Shown here one piece after another: positions 48,118-57,700 of a DNA stretch of 64,000 bases. Every line of letters begins with the position of its first letter. Positions within the stretch are counted from its first letter, which is position 1. A program made the translations under genes and the position numbers. The notes below the pieces were generated by a model. The model was not told where the DNA came from. It searched no databases and saw nothing but the letters and a program-made list of their open reading frames with translations. The stretch lies in contig NZ_CP025430.1 of the NCBI RefSeq assembly GCF_002847445.1, positions 1,178,001-1,242,000 on the forward strand, read 5' to 3'. Source of the stretch: Paracoccus zhejiangensis (GTDB taxonomy: Bacteria; Pseudomonadota; Alphaproteobacteria; Rhodobacterales; Rhodobacteraceae).

Positions 48118-48960
48118 TTACCGCCCCTGCCGCCGGGCCATGAAGGCCAGCTTCTCGAACAGCGCCACGTCCTGCTCGTTCTTCAAGAGCGCACCATGCA
48201 GGCGCGGCAGGATCTGGTCGGGTGCGCGCTGCAGATCCTCGGGTGCCAGATCCTCGGCGAGGATCAGTTTCAGCCAGTCGAGGAATTCGCTGGTCGAGGG
48301 TTTCTTCTTCAGCCCGGGCGCTTCGCGCAGCTCGAAGAACTGGGTCAGCGCGGTATCCAGAAGACGCGGTTTCAACCCGGGGTAGTGAACCGCCACGATC
48401 TGCTTCAGCGTCTCGGCATCGGGGAAGCGGATATAATGGAAGAAGCAGCGGCGCAGGAAAGCGTCGGGCAGTTCCTTTTCATTGTTCGAGGTAATCACCA
48501 CCACCGGCCGGTGCCTCGCCTGAATGGTCTCGCCGGTCTCGTAAACGTGAAACTCCATCCGGTCGAGTTCCTGCAGCAGGTCGTTCGGGAACTCGATATC
48601 CGCCTTGTCGATCTCGTCGATCAGCAGGACGACCTTGCCCGGCGCATCAAAGGCCTGCCACAGCTTACCCTTGCGGATGTAATTGCCGACGTCATGCACG
48701 CGTTCATCGCCCAGCTGGCTGTCGCGCAGCCGGCTGACCGCGTCGTATTCATAGAGGCCCTGCTGCGCCTTTGTGGTTGATTTCACGTTCCATTCGATGA
48801 TCGGCAGGCCCAGCCCGGCAGCCATCTGCCGCGCCAGCTCGGTCTTGCCTGTCCCCGGCTCGCCCTTGACCAGCAGGGGCCGTTCCAGCGTCACGGCGGC
48901 ATTGACGGCGATGGCCAGTTCGGGGGGTGCGACATAGTCCCGGGTGCCGGTGAATTGCAT
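48118..48960 (-). CDS. MoxR-family AAA+ ATPase
   Basis: A 280-residue ATPase of the MoxR type, which usually works as a chaperone for metal-centre insertion or for von Willebrand factor A partners. Walker A is GEPGTGKT (33-40), Walker B is VVLLIDEIDKAD, and sensor 1 is VVITSNNEKELPDAFLRRC. I use ATG 48960; the frame runs further upstream to 49023 without a ribosome site. No VWA-domain partner follows, since the GNAT gene is next. Any such partner lies outside or elsewhere. Confidence 0.9.
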   Translation of the reverse strand: MQFTGTRDYVAPPELAIAVNAAVTLERPLLVKGEPGTGKTELARQMAAGLGLPIIEWNVKSTTKAQQGLYEYDAVSRLRDSQLGDERVHDVGNYIRKGKLWQAFDAPGKVVLLIDEIDKADIEFPNDLLQELDRMEFHVYETGETIQARHRPVVVITSNNEKELPDAFLRRCFFHYIRFPDAETLKQIVAVHYPGLKPRLLDTALTQFFELREAPGLKKKPSTSEFLDWLKLILAEDLAPEDLQRAPDQILPRLHGALLKNEQDVALFEKLAFMARRQGR

Positions 48961-49132
48961 GTAAGGACTCCTGAACCTGCTCCAACTCGGCGGCAACCTA
49001 GGACGCTGTCCCGCCGCCCGCAAGATTGGCGCAGACGTTAACCCTAACTTATATCGACAAGGGGGATTCCTTCCTTTATGGGTCCGCTCGAGGACCCGGA
49101 CCCCCCAACGTCCCGGCCGAGCCGGAGGAAAT

Positions 49133-49555
49133 ATGAAAGCTCAAACCTTCCTGCCTCAGGATTACCGTCCCGCCGAGGACGAACCTTTTATGAATGACCG
49201 TCAGTTAGAGTATTTTCGTCGCAAATTGCAGGCATGGAAGCAGGAACTGCTCGAGCAATCCGCCGAAACGCTCGAAGGACTTCAGGACAGTGGCCGCAGC
49301 GTGCCGGATATTGCCGACCGCGCCAGCGAGGAAACTGACCGGGCGCTGGAACTGCGCACCCGTGATCGCCAGCGCAAGCTGGTCTCCAAGATCGACTCCG
49401 CGCTGCGCCGGATCGAGACCGGGGATTACGGCTATTGCGAGGTGACTGGCGAGCCGATCAGCCTCAAGCGGCTGGACGCGCGCCCGATCGCCACGATGAC
49501 GCTGGAAGCGCAGGAAAAGCACGAGCGGCGCGAGCGCGTTCACCGCGACGACTGA
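49133..49555 (+). CDS. dksA: DksA-type RNA polymerase-binding transcription factor
   Basis: A 140-residue secondary-channel regulator that works with ppGpp at rRNA and amino-acid promoters. The coiled coil has the tip DIADRASEE, whose aspartates and alanine match the E. coli D-x-x-D-R-A tip. The C-terminal zinc-finger region has only one cysteine (YGYCEVTGEPI), and the second CxxC is absent. It therefore belongs to the zinc-free DksA variants seen in alphaproteobacteria. GGAGGA stands before the ATG. Confidence 0.93.
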   Translation: MKAQTFLPQDYRPAEDEPFMNDRQLEYFRRKLQAWKQELLEQSAETLEGLQDSGRSVPDIADRASEETDRALELRTRDRQRKLVSKIDSALRRIETGDYGYCEVTGEPISLKRLDARPIATMTLEAQEKHERRERVHRDD

Positions 49556-49627
49556 TCCGGATTGCCGACGGGGCGGCGACCTGCGGGATCGACGCCCCGG
49601 CACAAGGACGGCGAAAGGACAAGGATC

Positions 49628-50842
49628 ATGTCGGAAAGCACCGAGGGTCCGAGCCCGGCCGTCCTGTCTGCGCGACGGGGCAACCACCTGACAGACCGCC
49701 CGACCACCATCATCGGCGCGGGCATTGGCGGGCTTACTGCCGCGCTGGCGCTGGCGCGGCGCGGGGCCGAGGTGCATGTGCTGGAACGCGCACCGGAACT
49801 GACCGAGGTGGGCGCGGGCCTGCAGATCTCTCCGAATGCGGGCCGGGTGCTCGAGGCGCTGGGGCTTGGCCCGGCGCTGGATGCGGTGTCGGTGCGCGGG
49901 CGCGGGGTCCGGATGTGGGACGCCGCCGGTCGGCCCATCGCGAAACTCGACTTTGCCGCCCGCCGTCCCGCCGCCCGCTTCCGCATGATCCACCGCGCAA
50001 GGCTGGTCGAGCTGCTGGGCGCGGCGGCAGAGGCCGAGGGCGTGACCCTGCGGCTTGGCCACATGATCGACGCCCTGCCGCGCGAGCCGCTGGTCATCGG
50101 GGCGGACGGGATCAACAGCCGGGTGCGGCAGGTGCTGAACGGCACCGAGGCGCCCTTTTTCACCGGCCAGACCGCATGGCGGGCGCTGATCCGCGACCCA
50201 GAACCGCCCAGTGATGGCACGGGCTGGTCCGACCTGTTCCTCGGGCCGAAGCGGCATCTGGTCAGCTATCCGCTGGCGGGCGGCCTTCGCAACATCGTCG
50301 CCGTGGTCGAGCGCCCGGACTGGCAGGCCGAGGGCTGGTCACAGGCCGATGATCCGGCCCATCTGCGCGCTGCCTTCGCCGGTTTCGGCGGGCCCGTGCC
50401 CGGCTGGCTGGCGCGCGTGAGTGAGACCGGCATCTGGGGCCTCTTCCGTCACGAGGTCGCGCTGCGCTGGCAGGATGGCAGCCGGGTGATCCTTGGCGAT
50501 GCCGCCCATCCTACCCTGCCCTTCATGGCCCAGGGCGCGGCGCTGGCGATCGAGGACGCGGCGGTGCTGGCCGCCTGTCTGGACAGCGACCCCGACCAGC
50601 CCGCCGCGCTGGCGCGATACCAGTCGGTGAGGGCCGAACGGGCAACGCAGGTCGTGGCGCTGGCCAGCGCAAACGCCCGGAACTATCACCTGACCGGGCC
50701 AAAGCGGCTGGTCGCCCATGCCGGGCTGCGGCTGATCTCGCGCCTCGCGCCCGAACGGCTGGCCGGGCGGTTCGACTGGATCTATGACCATGACCCTCTG
50801 GCCGTGACAGCAGCAGGGCCTGCGGCAGGTCGTCGCATCTGA
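49628..50842 (+). CDS. FAD-dependent aromatic-type monooxygenase
   Basis: A 404-residue group A flavoprotein monooxygenase (salicylate hydroxylase/UbiH-like). The FAD dinucleotide motif is GAGIGG (30-35), the DG motif is VIGADGINSRVR, and GDAAHPTLPFMAQGAALAIE binds the FAD pyrophosphate. ATG 49628 has AAGGAC nearby; the frame is open to 49562 without a start of better quality. It follows dksA by 73 bp, a neighbour in many Rhodobacteraceae. The substrate is unknown. Confidence 0.88.
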   Translation: MSESTEGPSPAVLSARRGNHLTDRPTTIIGAGIGGLTAALALARRGAEVHVLERAPELTEVGAGLQISPNAGRVLEALGLGPALDAVSVRGRGVRMWDAAGRPIAKLDFAARRPAARFRMIHRARLVELLGAAAEAEGVTLRLGHMIDALPREPLVIGADGINSRVRQVLNGTEAPFFTGQTAWRALIRDPEPPSDGTGWSDLFLGPKRHLVSYPLAGGLRNIVAVVERPDWQAEGWSQADDPAHLRAAFAGFGGPVPGWLARVSETGIWGLFRHEVALRWQDGSRVILGDAAHPTLPFMAQGAALAIEDAAVLAACLDSDPDQPAALARYQSVRAERATQVVALASANARNYHLTGPKRLVAHAGLRLISRLAPERLAGRFDWIYDHDPLAVTAAGPAAGRRI

Positions 50843-50904
50843 AGGCTTGAGTTTTCCGCGAAATCTCCTCCTATCTGGGACGGTAATCCCCGACGAGGCT
50901 TTTC

Positions 50905-52098
50905 ATGGTTCACCTCCCCGCCCTTCCCGCCCGCAATCCCGCGCAGCATCATCGCGCGGCCACCCAGCTGGAACTGTTCTTCGATCTGGTCTTCGTCATT
51001 GCCATCGCCTCGGTCACCGCGGCGCTGCATCACGGCATCAGCGAGGGACACGGCGTCGAGGTGCTGCCGCGCTTCCTGTTCCTGTTCATCTCGATCTGGT
51101 GGTCGTGGATGAACTTCACCTGGTTCGCCAGTGCCTTCGACAATGACGGCCCGCTCTATCGGCTCCTGACCATGACGATCATGGTCGGGGCGCTGATCTT
51201 TGCCGGCGGGGCCAGCCATATCTTCGAGACGCTGGACATGCAGTGGGGCGTGCTTGGCTGGTGCATCATGCGGGTCGCCATGGCGCTTCTGTGGCTCAGG
51301 GCCAGCAGCAATCCCGCCTATCGCACCACCTGCCGCCGCTTTGCCGCCGGCATCCTGATCGCGCAGCTTGGCTGGATCCTCGTCTACCTGCTCTGCGCCC
51401 CCGGCTCGACCGCCTTCTTCATCGGCGCGGCGCTGGTCTTTCTGATCGAGTTCTCGGTGCCGGTCTTTGCCGAACGCGCAGGCGCCACCCCCTTTCACCG
51501 CCACCACATCATCGAACGCTATGGCCTGCTGACCATCATCTCGATGGGCGAGATCATGCTGGCGATCAGCATCGGCTTCAGCATGATGTATGGCGAGCAT
51601 GGCCTGATCTGGCCGGGCGTGGTCGCGCTTGGCGGGGCGGTGATGGTGCTGGCGATCTTCTGGCTCTATTTCACCGAAGAGGATCACCTGCCCCGCGCTG
51701 ATACCAAGACCGCCTTCATCTGGGGCTATTCCCACGTCTTCATCTTCGGCTCGATCGCCGTGATGGGCGCCGGGGTCGCGGCCGAGCTGGATCTGGCCAG
51801 CCATCACAGCAAGGCGACACCCGCGGAACTGGCGATGTGGCTGGGCCTGCCACTGGCGGTGTTCCTGCTGGCGCTGTGGGTGGCGCGGGACCGGCATTTC
51901 CACCACGGCATCCGCAGTCTGGCGCTGTCGGTCATGGCCGGGGTCTCGGTCGCCGGGGCCTTCCTTGACCTGCCGACCTGGGGCTTTGCCCTGATCGCGG
52001 TGGCGGCGGTGCTGTGGCGTTGCCCGCTCCGCGAGCCCGCGCCCGATGCCGGCACGGTGCTGGAACACGGCCAGCCGGCAAGCGACCACAGGCACTGA
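50905..52098 (+). CDS. Low-temperature-requirement A (LtrA) family membrane protein
   Basis: A 397-residue inner-membrane protein with about 11 predicted helices. The family signature is at the start: RAATQLELFFDLVFVIAIAS, followed by WWSWMNFTWFASAFDNDG and a histidine-rich PFHRHHIIERYGLLTI. LtrA proteins are widespread but of unknown function; the name comes from a Listeria cold-growth phenotype. It is monocistronic, with a hairpin behind it at 52115-52141. Confidence 0.88.
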   Translation: MVHLPALPARNPAQHHRAATQLELFFDLVFVIAIASVTAALHHGISEGHGVEVLPRFLFLFISIWWSWMNFTWFASAFDNDGPLYRLLTMTIMVGALIFAGGASHIFETLDMQWGVLGWCIMRVAMALLWLRASSNPAYRTTCRRFAAGILIAQLGWILVYLLCAPGSTAFFIGAALVFLIEFSVPVFAERAGATPFHRHHIIERYGLLTIISMGEIMLAISIGFSMMYGEHGLIWPGVVALGGAVMVLAIFWLYFTEEDHLPRADTKTAFIWGYSHVFIFGSIAVMGAGVAAELDLASHHSKATPAELAMWLGLPLAVFLLALWVARDRHFHHGIRSLALSVMAGVSVAGAFLDLPTWGFALIAVAAVLWRCPLREPAPDAGTVLEHGQPASDHRH

Positions 52099-52114
52099 TC
52101 CGGTGCTGCCACTT

Positions 52115-52141
52115 GCCCCCCGTTTTCCCGTTGCGGGGGGC
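52115..52141. terminator. Candidate hairpin between ltrA-like gene and metY
   Basis: GCCCCCC (52115-52121) pairs with GGGGGGC (52135-52141) over a 13-nt loop. There is no T tail, so termination is uncertain. It lies in the metY leader, where I saw no SAM riboswitch consensus. Confidence 0.35.
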
Positions 52142-52187
52142 GGGTCTCGGCCTCTAGGTTAACCGCGACCACAGGAGGATCAGCCAG

Positions 52188-53468
52188 ATGACCCAGGGCT
52201 TCGACACGACCGCCATCCATGCCGGCACCGCACCCGACCCCGCCACCGGCGCGCGGCAGGTGCCGATCTATCAGACGACCGCCTATGCCTTCCGCGACGC
52301 CGATCACGCGGCCAAACTCTTCAACCTGCAGGAAGTCGGCTATATCTATTCGCGGCTGACCAACCCGACCGTGGCGGCGCTGCAGAACCGCATCGCGGCG
52401 CTGGAGGGCGGGGCCGGGGCGGTCTGCTGTTCCTCGGGCCACGCGGCGCAGATCATGGCGCTGTTCCCGCTGATGGGACCGGGGCTGAACATCATCGCCT
52501 CAACCCGGCTTTACGGCGGCACCGTGACGCAGTTCAGCCAGACCATCCGCCGTTTCGGCTGGTCAGCGAAATTCGTCGATCTCGACGATCTCGAGGCGGT
52601 GAAGGCCGCCATCGACGGTGACACCCGCGCGATCTTCTGTGAATCGATCAGCAATCCGGGCGGCTATGTCACCGACATCCCCGCCGTTGCCGGGATCGCC
52701 AACGAGGCCGGCATCCCGCTGATCGTCGACAACACGCTGGCGACCCCCTATCTCTGCAAGCCGATCGAGATGGGCGCGACGCTGGTCGTGCACAGCCTGA
52801 CCAAGTACATGACCGGCAATGGCACCGTGACCGGCGGCGTGGTGGTGGACAGCGGCACGTTCGACTGGTCGGCCAGCGACAAGTTCCCTAGCCTCTCGGC
52901 CCCGGAACCCGCCTATCACGGGCTGAAATTCCACGAGACCTTCGGCAACCTCGCCTTCACCTTCCACGGCATCGCCATCGGCCTGCGCGATCTGGGCATG
53001 ACCATGAACCCGCAAGGCGCGCATTACACGCTGATGGGGATCGAGACGCTTGGCCTTCGTATGCCGCGCCATGTCGAGAATGCCCAAAAGGTCGCCGAAT
53101 GGCTGGAGAAAGACCCGCGAGTGAACCTTGTCACCTATGCGGGCCTCGCCTCCTCGCCCTGGAACGCGACGGCGAAGCGCGTCTATCCCAAGGGCGCGGG
53201 CGCGATCTTCACCTTCGAGATCAAGGGCGGCTATGCGGCGGCGGTCAAACTGGTCGATGCGCTGCAACTCTTCAGCCATGTGGCGAACCTGGGCGATGCG
53301 CGCTCGCTGGTGATCCATTCCGCCTCGACCACGCACCGGCAGCTGAACGAGGATCAGCAGCGCGCGGCCGGTGCCGGGCCGGAGGTGGTGCGTCTGTCGA
53401 TCGGGTTGGAGGATGTGGGCGACCTGATCGCCGATCTGGACCAGGCGCTGGCCAAGGCGACGGCCTGA
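52188..53468 (+). CDS. metY: O-acetylhomoserine aminocarboxypropyltransferase (sulfhydrylase)
   Basis: A 426-residue PLP enzyme of the Cys/Met metabolism family. It makes homocysteine from O-acetylhomoserine and sulfide. It starts FDTTAIHAGTAPDPATGAR, has IYSRLTNPTVAALQNRIAAL, and carries the PLP lysine in VVHSLTKYMTGNGTVTGG. The C-terminal LSIGLEDVGDLIADL is typical. The length of 426 separates it from the shorter cystathionine gamma-synthase types. AGGAGG stands before the ATG. A terminator follows. Confidence 0.93.
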   Translation: MTQGFDTTAIHAGTAPDPATGARQVPIYQTTAYAFRDADHAAKLFNLQEVGYIYSRLTNPTVAALQNRIAALEGGAGAVCCSSGHAAQIMALFPLMGPGLNIIASTRLYGGTVTQFSQTIRRFGWSAKFVDLDDLEAVKAAIDGDTRAIFCESISNPGGYVTDIPAVAGIANEAGIPLIVDNTLATPYLCKPIEMGATLVVHSLTKYMTGNGTVTGGVVVDSGTFDWSASDKFPSLSAPEPAYHGLKFHETFGNLAFTFHGIAIGLRDLGMTMNPQGAHYTLMGIETLGLRMPRHVENAQKVAEWLEKDPRVNLVTYAGLASSPWNATAKRVYPKGAGAIFTFEIKGGYAAAVKLVDALQLFSHVANLGDARSLVIHSASTTHRQLNEDQQRAAGAGPEVVRLSIGLEDVGDLIADLDQALAKATA

Positions 53469-53487
53469 GACTGCCAGTGAAGTGAAT

Positions 53488-53517
53488 AGGCCCGGGGAGA
53501 TGTTCCCCGGGCCTTTC
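53488..53517 (+). terminator. Rho-independent terminator after metY
   Basis: AGGCCCGGGGA (53488-53498) pairs with TCCCCGGGCCT (53504-53514), followed by a short T run. It lies between two converging genes. Confidence 0.85.
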
Positions 53518-53533
53518 CGATTGCCGCCTAACC

Positions 53534-54532
53534 TCAGTTCGAGGGGGCCGCTTCTGCGCCAGGCGCCTCGCCTTCGGGCGCTTCGCCCTCGGGCATCTCG
53601 CCCGCCGGCATTTCACCCTCGGGCGCGGCTTCGGCCTCGGGTTCAGCCTCGGGCGCGGCGCCATGATCGCCATGGCCGCCGCCCATCCCGGCACATTCCG
53701 CCATCGCCGCCTCGTCGCGCAGCGCGAACTGCATCTCGACCTGCGCCATCATGGTCAACTCGCCACCCTGCACCGGCACCGCCTTGCTGGCCCCGGCATC
53801 CATCGCCTGCCGCATCATCATCGGCTCGGGTCCCCCCTGCGTATAGACCACATCGCGCATGGTCAGGACCGGGCCGAGCGTCAGGCCGGCAGCCTCGGCG
53901 ATCACCTCGGCGCGGTGCTGGGCATCGGCCACCGCGTCGCGGCGCGCCTCGTCCTGCATCTCGTCGGAATTGTCGCGGCCGAAGGTGATGCCGTTAATCT
54001 CGTTCGCACCCGCCGTGACCAGCCCGTCCAGCGTGCCGCCGAGACCCGCCAGGTCGCGCACCCGCACCGTCACCATGTTCTGCGCCTGGTAGCCGGTAAC
54101 GCGCGGCGGCTGGCCCTCGCGCGAATAGTCCATCATCGGCGTCAGGTTCAGACCCGAGGTCTGGATGTCGCGTTCTTCGACGCCCGATCCGGTCAGCGCC
54201 GCGATCACCGCCGTCTGCTGTTCGGAATTCTGCGTCATCGCCGCAGCCGCCGTCTCGGCCTGGGTGGTGACGCCAAGATTGATCGTCGCCATGTCGGGCT
54301 GGCCCAATGCCTGCCCCTCGCCGGTGACCGAGATGCGGGCGCCATGGTGACCCATGCCCTTGCCGTGGCAGGCGTGATGCCCGCCCATGCCGGGCTTGTC
54401 GCCGGGCGCCGCCATCGCCGGGGCGGCAGCCATCAGCGCCGCGCCGGCCAGCAGCCCGGACAGCATCCCCCGCCCGCGCGCCTTGCGGGTCAGAACGGGC
54501 CTCGTGGCGGCGGCGGTGTCTCGTGTTTTCAT
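53534..54532 (-). CDS. SIMPL (DUF541) domain exported protein
   Basis: A 332-residue protein with a long basic N-region and signal sequence (hydrophobic core GLLAGAALMAAAPAMAA). The SIMPL domain follows (ISVTGEGQALGQPDMATINL, then LTGSGVEERDIQTSGLNLTP). The C-terminal 50 residues are a Pro/Glu/Ala/Met repeat tail (GEMPAGEMPEGEAPEGEAP), probably disordered. SIMPL proteins are periplasmic or outer-membrane proteins of uncertain function, sometimes linked to oxidative stress. A His/Gly/Met stretch after the signal peptide (GMGGHHACHGKGMGHHG) could bind metal. Confidence 0.88.
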   Translation of the reverse strand: MKTRDTAAATRPVLTRKARGRGMLSGLLAGAALMAAAPAMAAPGDKPGMGGHHACHGKGMGHHGARISVTGEGQALGQPDMATINLGVTTQAETAAAAMTQNSEQQTAVIAALTGSGVEERDIQTSGLNLTPMMDYSREGQPPRVTGYQAQNMVTVRVRDLAGLGGTLDGLVTAGANEINGITFGRDNSDEMQDEARRDAVADAQHRAEVIAEAAGLTLGPVLTMRDVVYTQGGPEPMMMRQAMDAGASKAVPVQGGELTMMAQVEMQFALRDEAAMAECAGMGGGHGDHGAAPEAEPEAEAAPEGEMPAGEMPEGEAPEGEAPGAEAAPSN

Positions 54533-54653
54533 TTGGTAGCTCCTGTTGGGGGATGTCTGTCCCGCTGAACGCCGATCATAGGGATTTGTTCATCGATTTG
54601 CGTTCACAGCTTCGCCAGTTTCCCTTTCCCCACACAAGGAATTGAGGTAAATC

Positions 54654-54755
54654 ATGAAGACAACACCAGATCGGGACAAACCCGCGCGCCGAGGCTTAGC
54701 AGACAGTCATGACCAAGCATTTTACCGCTGCATTCGCAATGAGCTTTACCCATGA
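54654..54755 (+). CDS. Candidate 33-codon upstream ORF overlapping the next gene
   Basis: ATG 54654 has GAGG 6 bp upstream (a better site than the following gene's ATG at 54709, which has none). It opens a 33-codon frame (MKTTPDRDKPARRGLADSHD ... NELYP) that ends at TGA 54753-54755, inside the start of the large gene in another frame. It may be a translational leader or simply chance; the peptide resembles nothing I know. Confidence 0.3.
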   Translation: MKTTPDRDKPARRGLADSHDQAFYRCIRNELYP

Positions 54756-57700
54756 GGAGGTCGTGCTGGAAAAGCGCGACCCCGAGGGCTGGCGACGGCT
54801 GGGGTCCGTGCGCTTCACCCGCGGCGACCTGGGCCAGCAGCTGGGCAGCCTGCGCGAGCGCGACGGGACAGAGGCCGATCAGGCCGGCGGCCCCGACACG
54901 CTGCTGGTCATTCCCGATGACCAGATCCTCTATACCACGCTGACCGTTCCGCCGGGGCCGGAACCGGCGCTGGCCGTGGCCCGCGCGCTGGAGGGGCTGA
55001 CCCCATACGAGGTCGCCGATCTGGCCTTTGCCTGGGCGCCCGCGGGCGAGGATCAGGCCGACAGCCTGCACATCGCCGCCGTCGCCCGCCGCACGCTGGA
55101 AGAGGCCGAGCAATTCGCGCTGAGCCAGGGGTTCCGCCCGACCGGCTTCATCGCCCGCCCGGGTGACGACCGCTTTCCCGGCCAGCCCGATTTCGGCCCC
55201 TCGGCCACGGTTCGCGACCTGACCCGTCGCAGCACCGTCACCGAACCCGATCTGCGCCGCGCCGGCGTCACCTCGGCCAGCATTGCCGGCATGGCCGAGG
55301 CGCCGGTCGAGACGCCCGCCAAGATCGCCGCGCCCGATCCGGTCATCTCGCGGGTGACCGCGCATGTCTATCCCGCCGCCGAGCCGGCTGCGGCAGCGAC
55401 GCCCAAGGCCAAGCGTGCCGTCATGTCGGAATTCGCCGTGGCGGCGGAACGTGGTGCGGCGGCCAGCCCCGCGCCCCAGAACCTGCGGGTTGGCCCGGCG
55501 CTGCCCGCCGAGGCCCCCGCCGCCCCCCCTGCCGAGGCACCGGTCGAGACGCCCGAGACCGAGGCCGCCGAGACTGACGCCCAGGTGATCCGTCACCTTG
55601 CCCCGCAGGTCGAACTGACCACCCCCGGCAAGACCATGCCGCCCCGGGCGCAGGCCTTCCACAGCCGCGCCGCCGAGGCCCGCAGCCGGCGTGCGGTCGA
55701 GGAGGCCGAGCCGGCCACGCCCGGAGCGATGGCTTCGCTGATCGGCGCGGCGCGTGCGATGAACAGCCGCGCGCCCAGCACGTTTACGGTGATGATGGGC
55801 CTCCTGATGCTGGCGCTGGTCGTGGTGCTGCTGTTCTTCGGCGGCAAGACCGAGACGCCCGCAGCCGATCAGATCGCCGCGACCGCCCCGGCCACAGAAG
55901 TCGCGGAACCCGCCGCAGCGCCGGTCTCGGACGAGGCGCTGGTCGAGGATACGACCGAGCCGGTGGACGAGGCCGAGATGGCCGAGGAACCGGATGTGCC
56001 GACGGATGCGGAACTCGCGGCAACCGACCCCGTGACCGCGCCCGTCACCGAGGCAGAGCCGGTCACTGCAGCCACCCTGCCGGCCGAGACCCCGGCACCG
56101 CTGACCGAAGCGGCTGTCGCGCCCGAGCCGGAAGCTGCCGCCGACGAAGCGCTGGCCGCGCGCGAAAGCGCCGTGCAGGCCGCGTTGACCGAGGCGCAGG
56201 CTGAACCCGCAGCGGAACCCGAGGCCGAGGCCGAGGCCGTTGCCGAAGCCCCCGCGGCCGAGGTCCCGGCAGCTACGCCCGCGCCCGCGCCGACCCCGGC
56301 ACCGGTGGCTGCGGCCCCTGCCCCCAAGGCTGCGGCCCCGCAAGCTGCGGCGCCCAAGGCGGCTGCTCCGGCCCCCCGCGCGACCCAGCCCGCACCCTTG
56401 CGCACGCTGGCCCTGACCCGCTCGACCCGGCCCGCCGCGCCGCCGCGCCGTGCCGCCGCGCCGGAAACGAACGACGCGACCCCGGTGGTCCCCGCCAATC
56501 CCCGCCCCTTTGCCGAGCGCACGCAAGCCGCGCCGTCGCGGGTGACGGCGATCCGCCCGCCCTCGCGTCCGGCTTCGACCCAGCGCGCTGCCGCCGAGCC
56601 GGTGGCGCAGCCGGCAGCCGGCCCCGCGCCCGCACCCGCCGCGCAGCGCCCGACCGATGCCTTGCAACGCTCGACCCGGCCACCCTCGCGACCTGACCGG
56701 CAGTCGATGAACCTGCTACCGCGCGGAGCCGAGGAACCCAGGCAGGCGGCGCTGACGCCGGAAGAAATCCGCTATTACGAGGATATCCTGAAGTACCTGC
56801 GCACCGCGCAGGCCGGCAATGACAGCCTGAGCAAGGCCGAGCGTGACGCGGTGATCCGGCTGGCCGATGCCCGGCCCTTGCGGCGGCCAGTCGATGTGCG
56901 CGCCGGCACGCAAAAGGCGGTGAACAACGCGGTGGCGGCGGCGATGGGGGAATCGCCACCACCGGCACAGAAGCCACAATCTGAACCGCAGCGCACCGCC
57001 GGCTCGCCCACCGCGACCGGCGGTCTTTCGCGTTCGGCCCGTCCTTCGCATCGCCCCGGTTCGCTGTCGGCCCGCGCGGGTGGCAGCAGTGTCTCGGGCG
57101 CGGCGGTCGACAAGGCCATCGCCGCCGCCGTCGCCTCGGGTCCTCTCGCCCCCGGCGCCAGGGCGCTGACCGCCCTTTCCTCGTCGCCGCTGCCGCCGCG
57201 TCGGAGTGGCAATCGCGGCGTGGTGGCGCTGGTCGCGCCTGCCGCCGCCGCCGCAACGGCTGTCGCCGCTGCCGCGCCGATCCCGCAGCAGCCAAGCGCC
57301 AACGAGGCCGCCGCGATCGAGGCCCAACGCCGCGAGGATGCCCAGTTGCAGGCCCAGGCCGAGGCCCGAGCCCGCGACCGTGCCGCGGCTGATGCCCGGG
57401 CCGAAGCGCAGGCCCGCGCCGCCGCCGAAGCCCGCGCCCGCGCCCAGGCCGAGGCCGAGGCCCGCGCCGCCGCGCAGAGAAACCAAGCCTATACCCCGCC
57501 CGAGGCCGAGAACGAGCCCGAGGTCGCCACCAATGTCCCGCGCGGCACCACTGCCGCAGGGGTCGCCGCCAATGCCACGGTCAAGGACGGTATCACCATC
57601 AACCGCACCCAGATCATCGGCACGATCGGCGCCGGCAAGGGCAGCCGGGCGCTGGTCAGGCTGTCGAATGGCCGGGTCATCACGCTGCGGCTTGGCGACC

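Noticed and set aside
50782..52095. 437-codon minus-strand frame opposite the LtrA-family gene
   Set aside because: It is a shadow frame; the plus-strand LtrA motifs and membrane pattern are convincing.
52099..52187. SAM riboswitch in the metY leader
   Set aside because: There is only one GC hairpin; the conserved SAM-II or SAM-I core is not visible in these 89 bases.
55500..57500. Apparent long repeats inside the 1029-residue gene
   Set aside because: These are low-complexity Ala/Pro/Glu/Arg codons. I could not find a regular unit, so I do not call it a repeat array.
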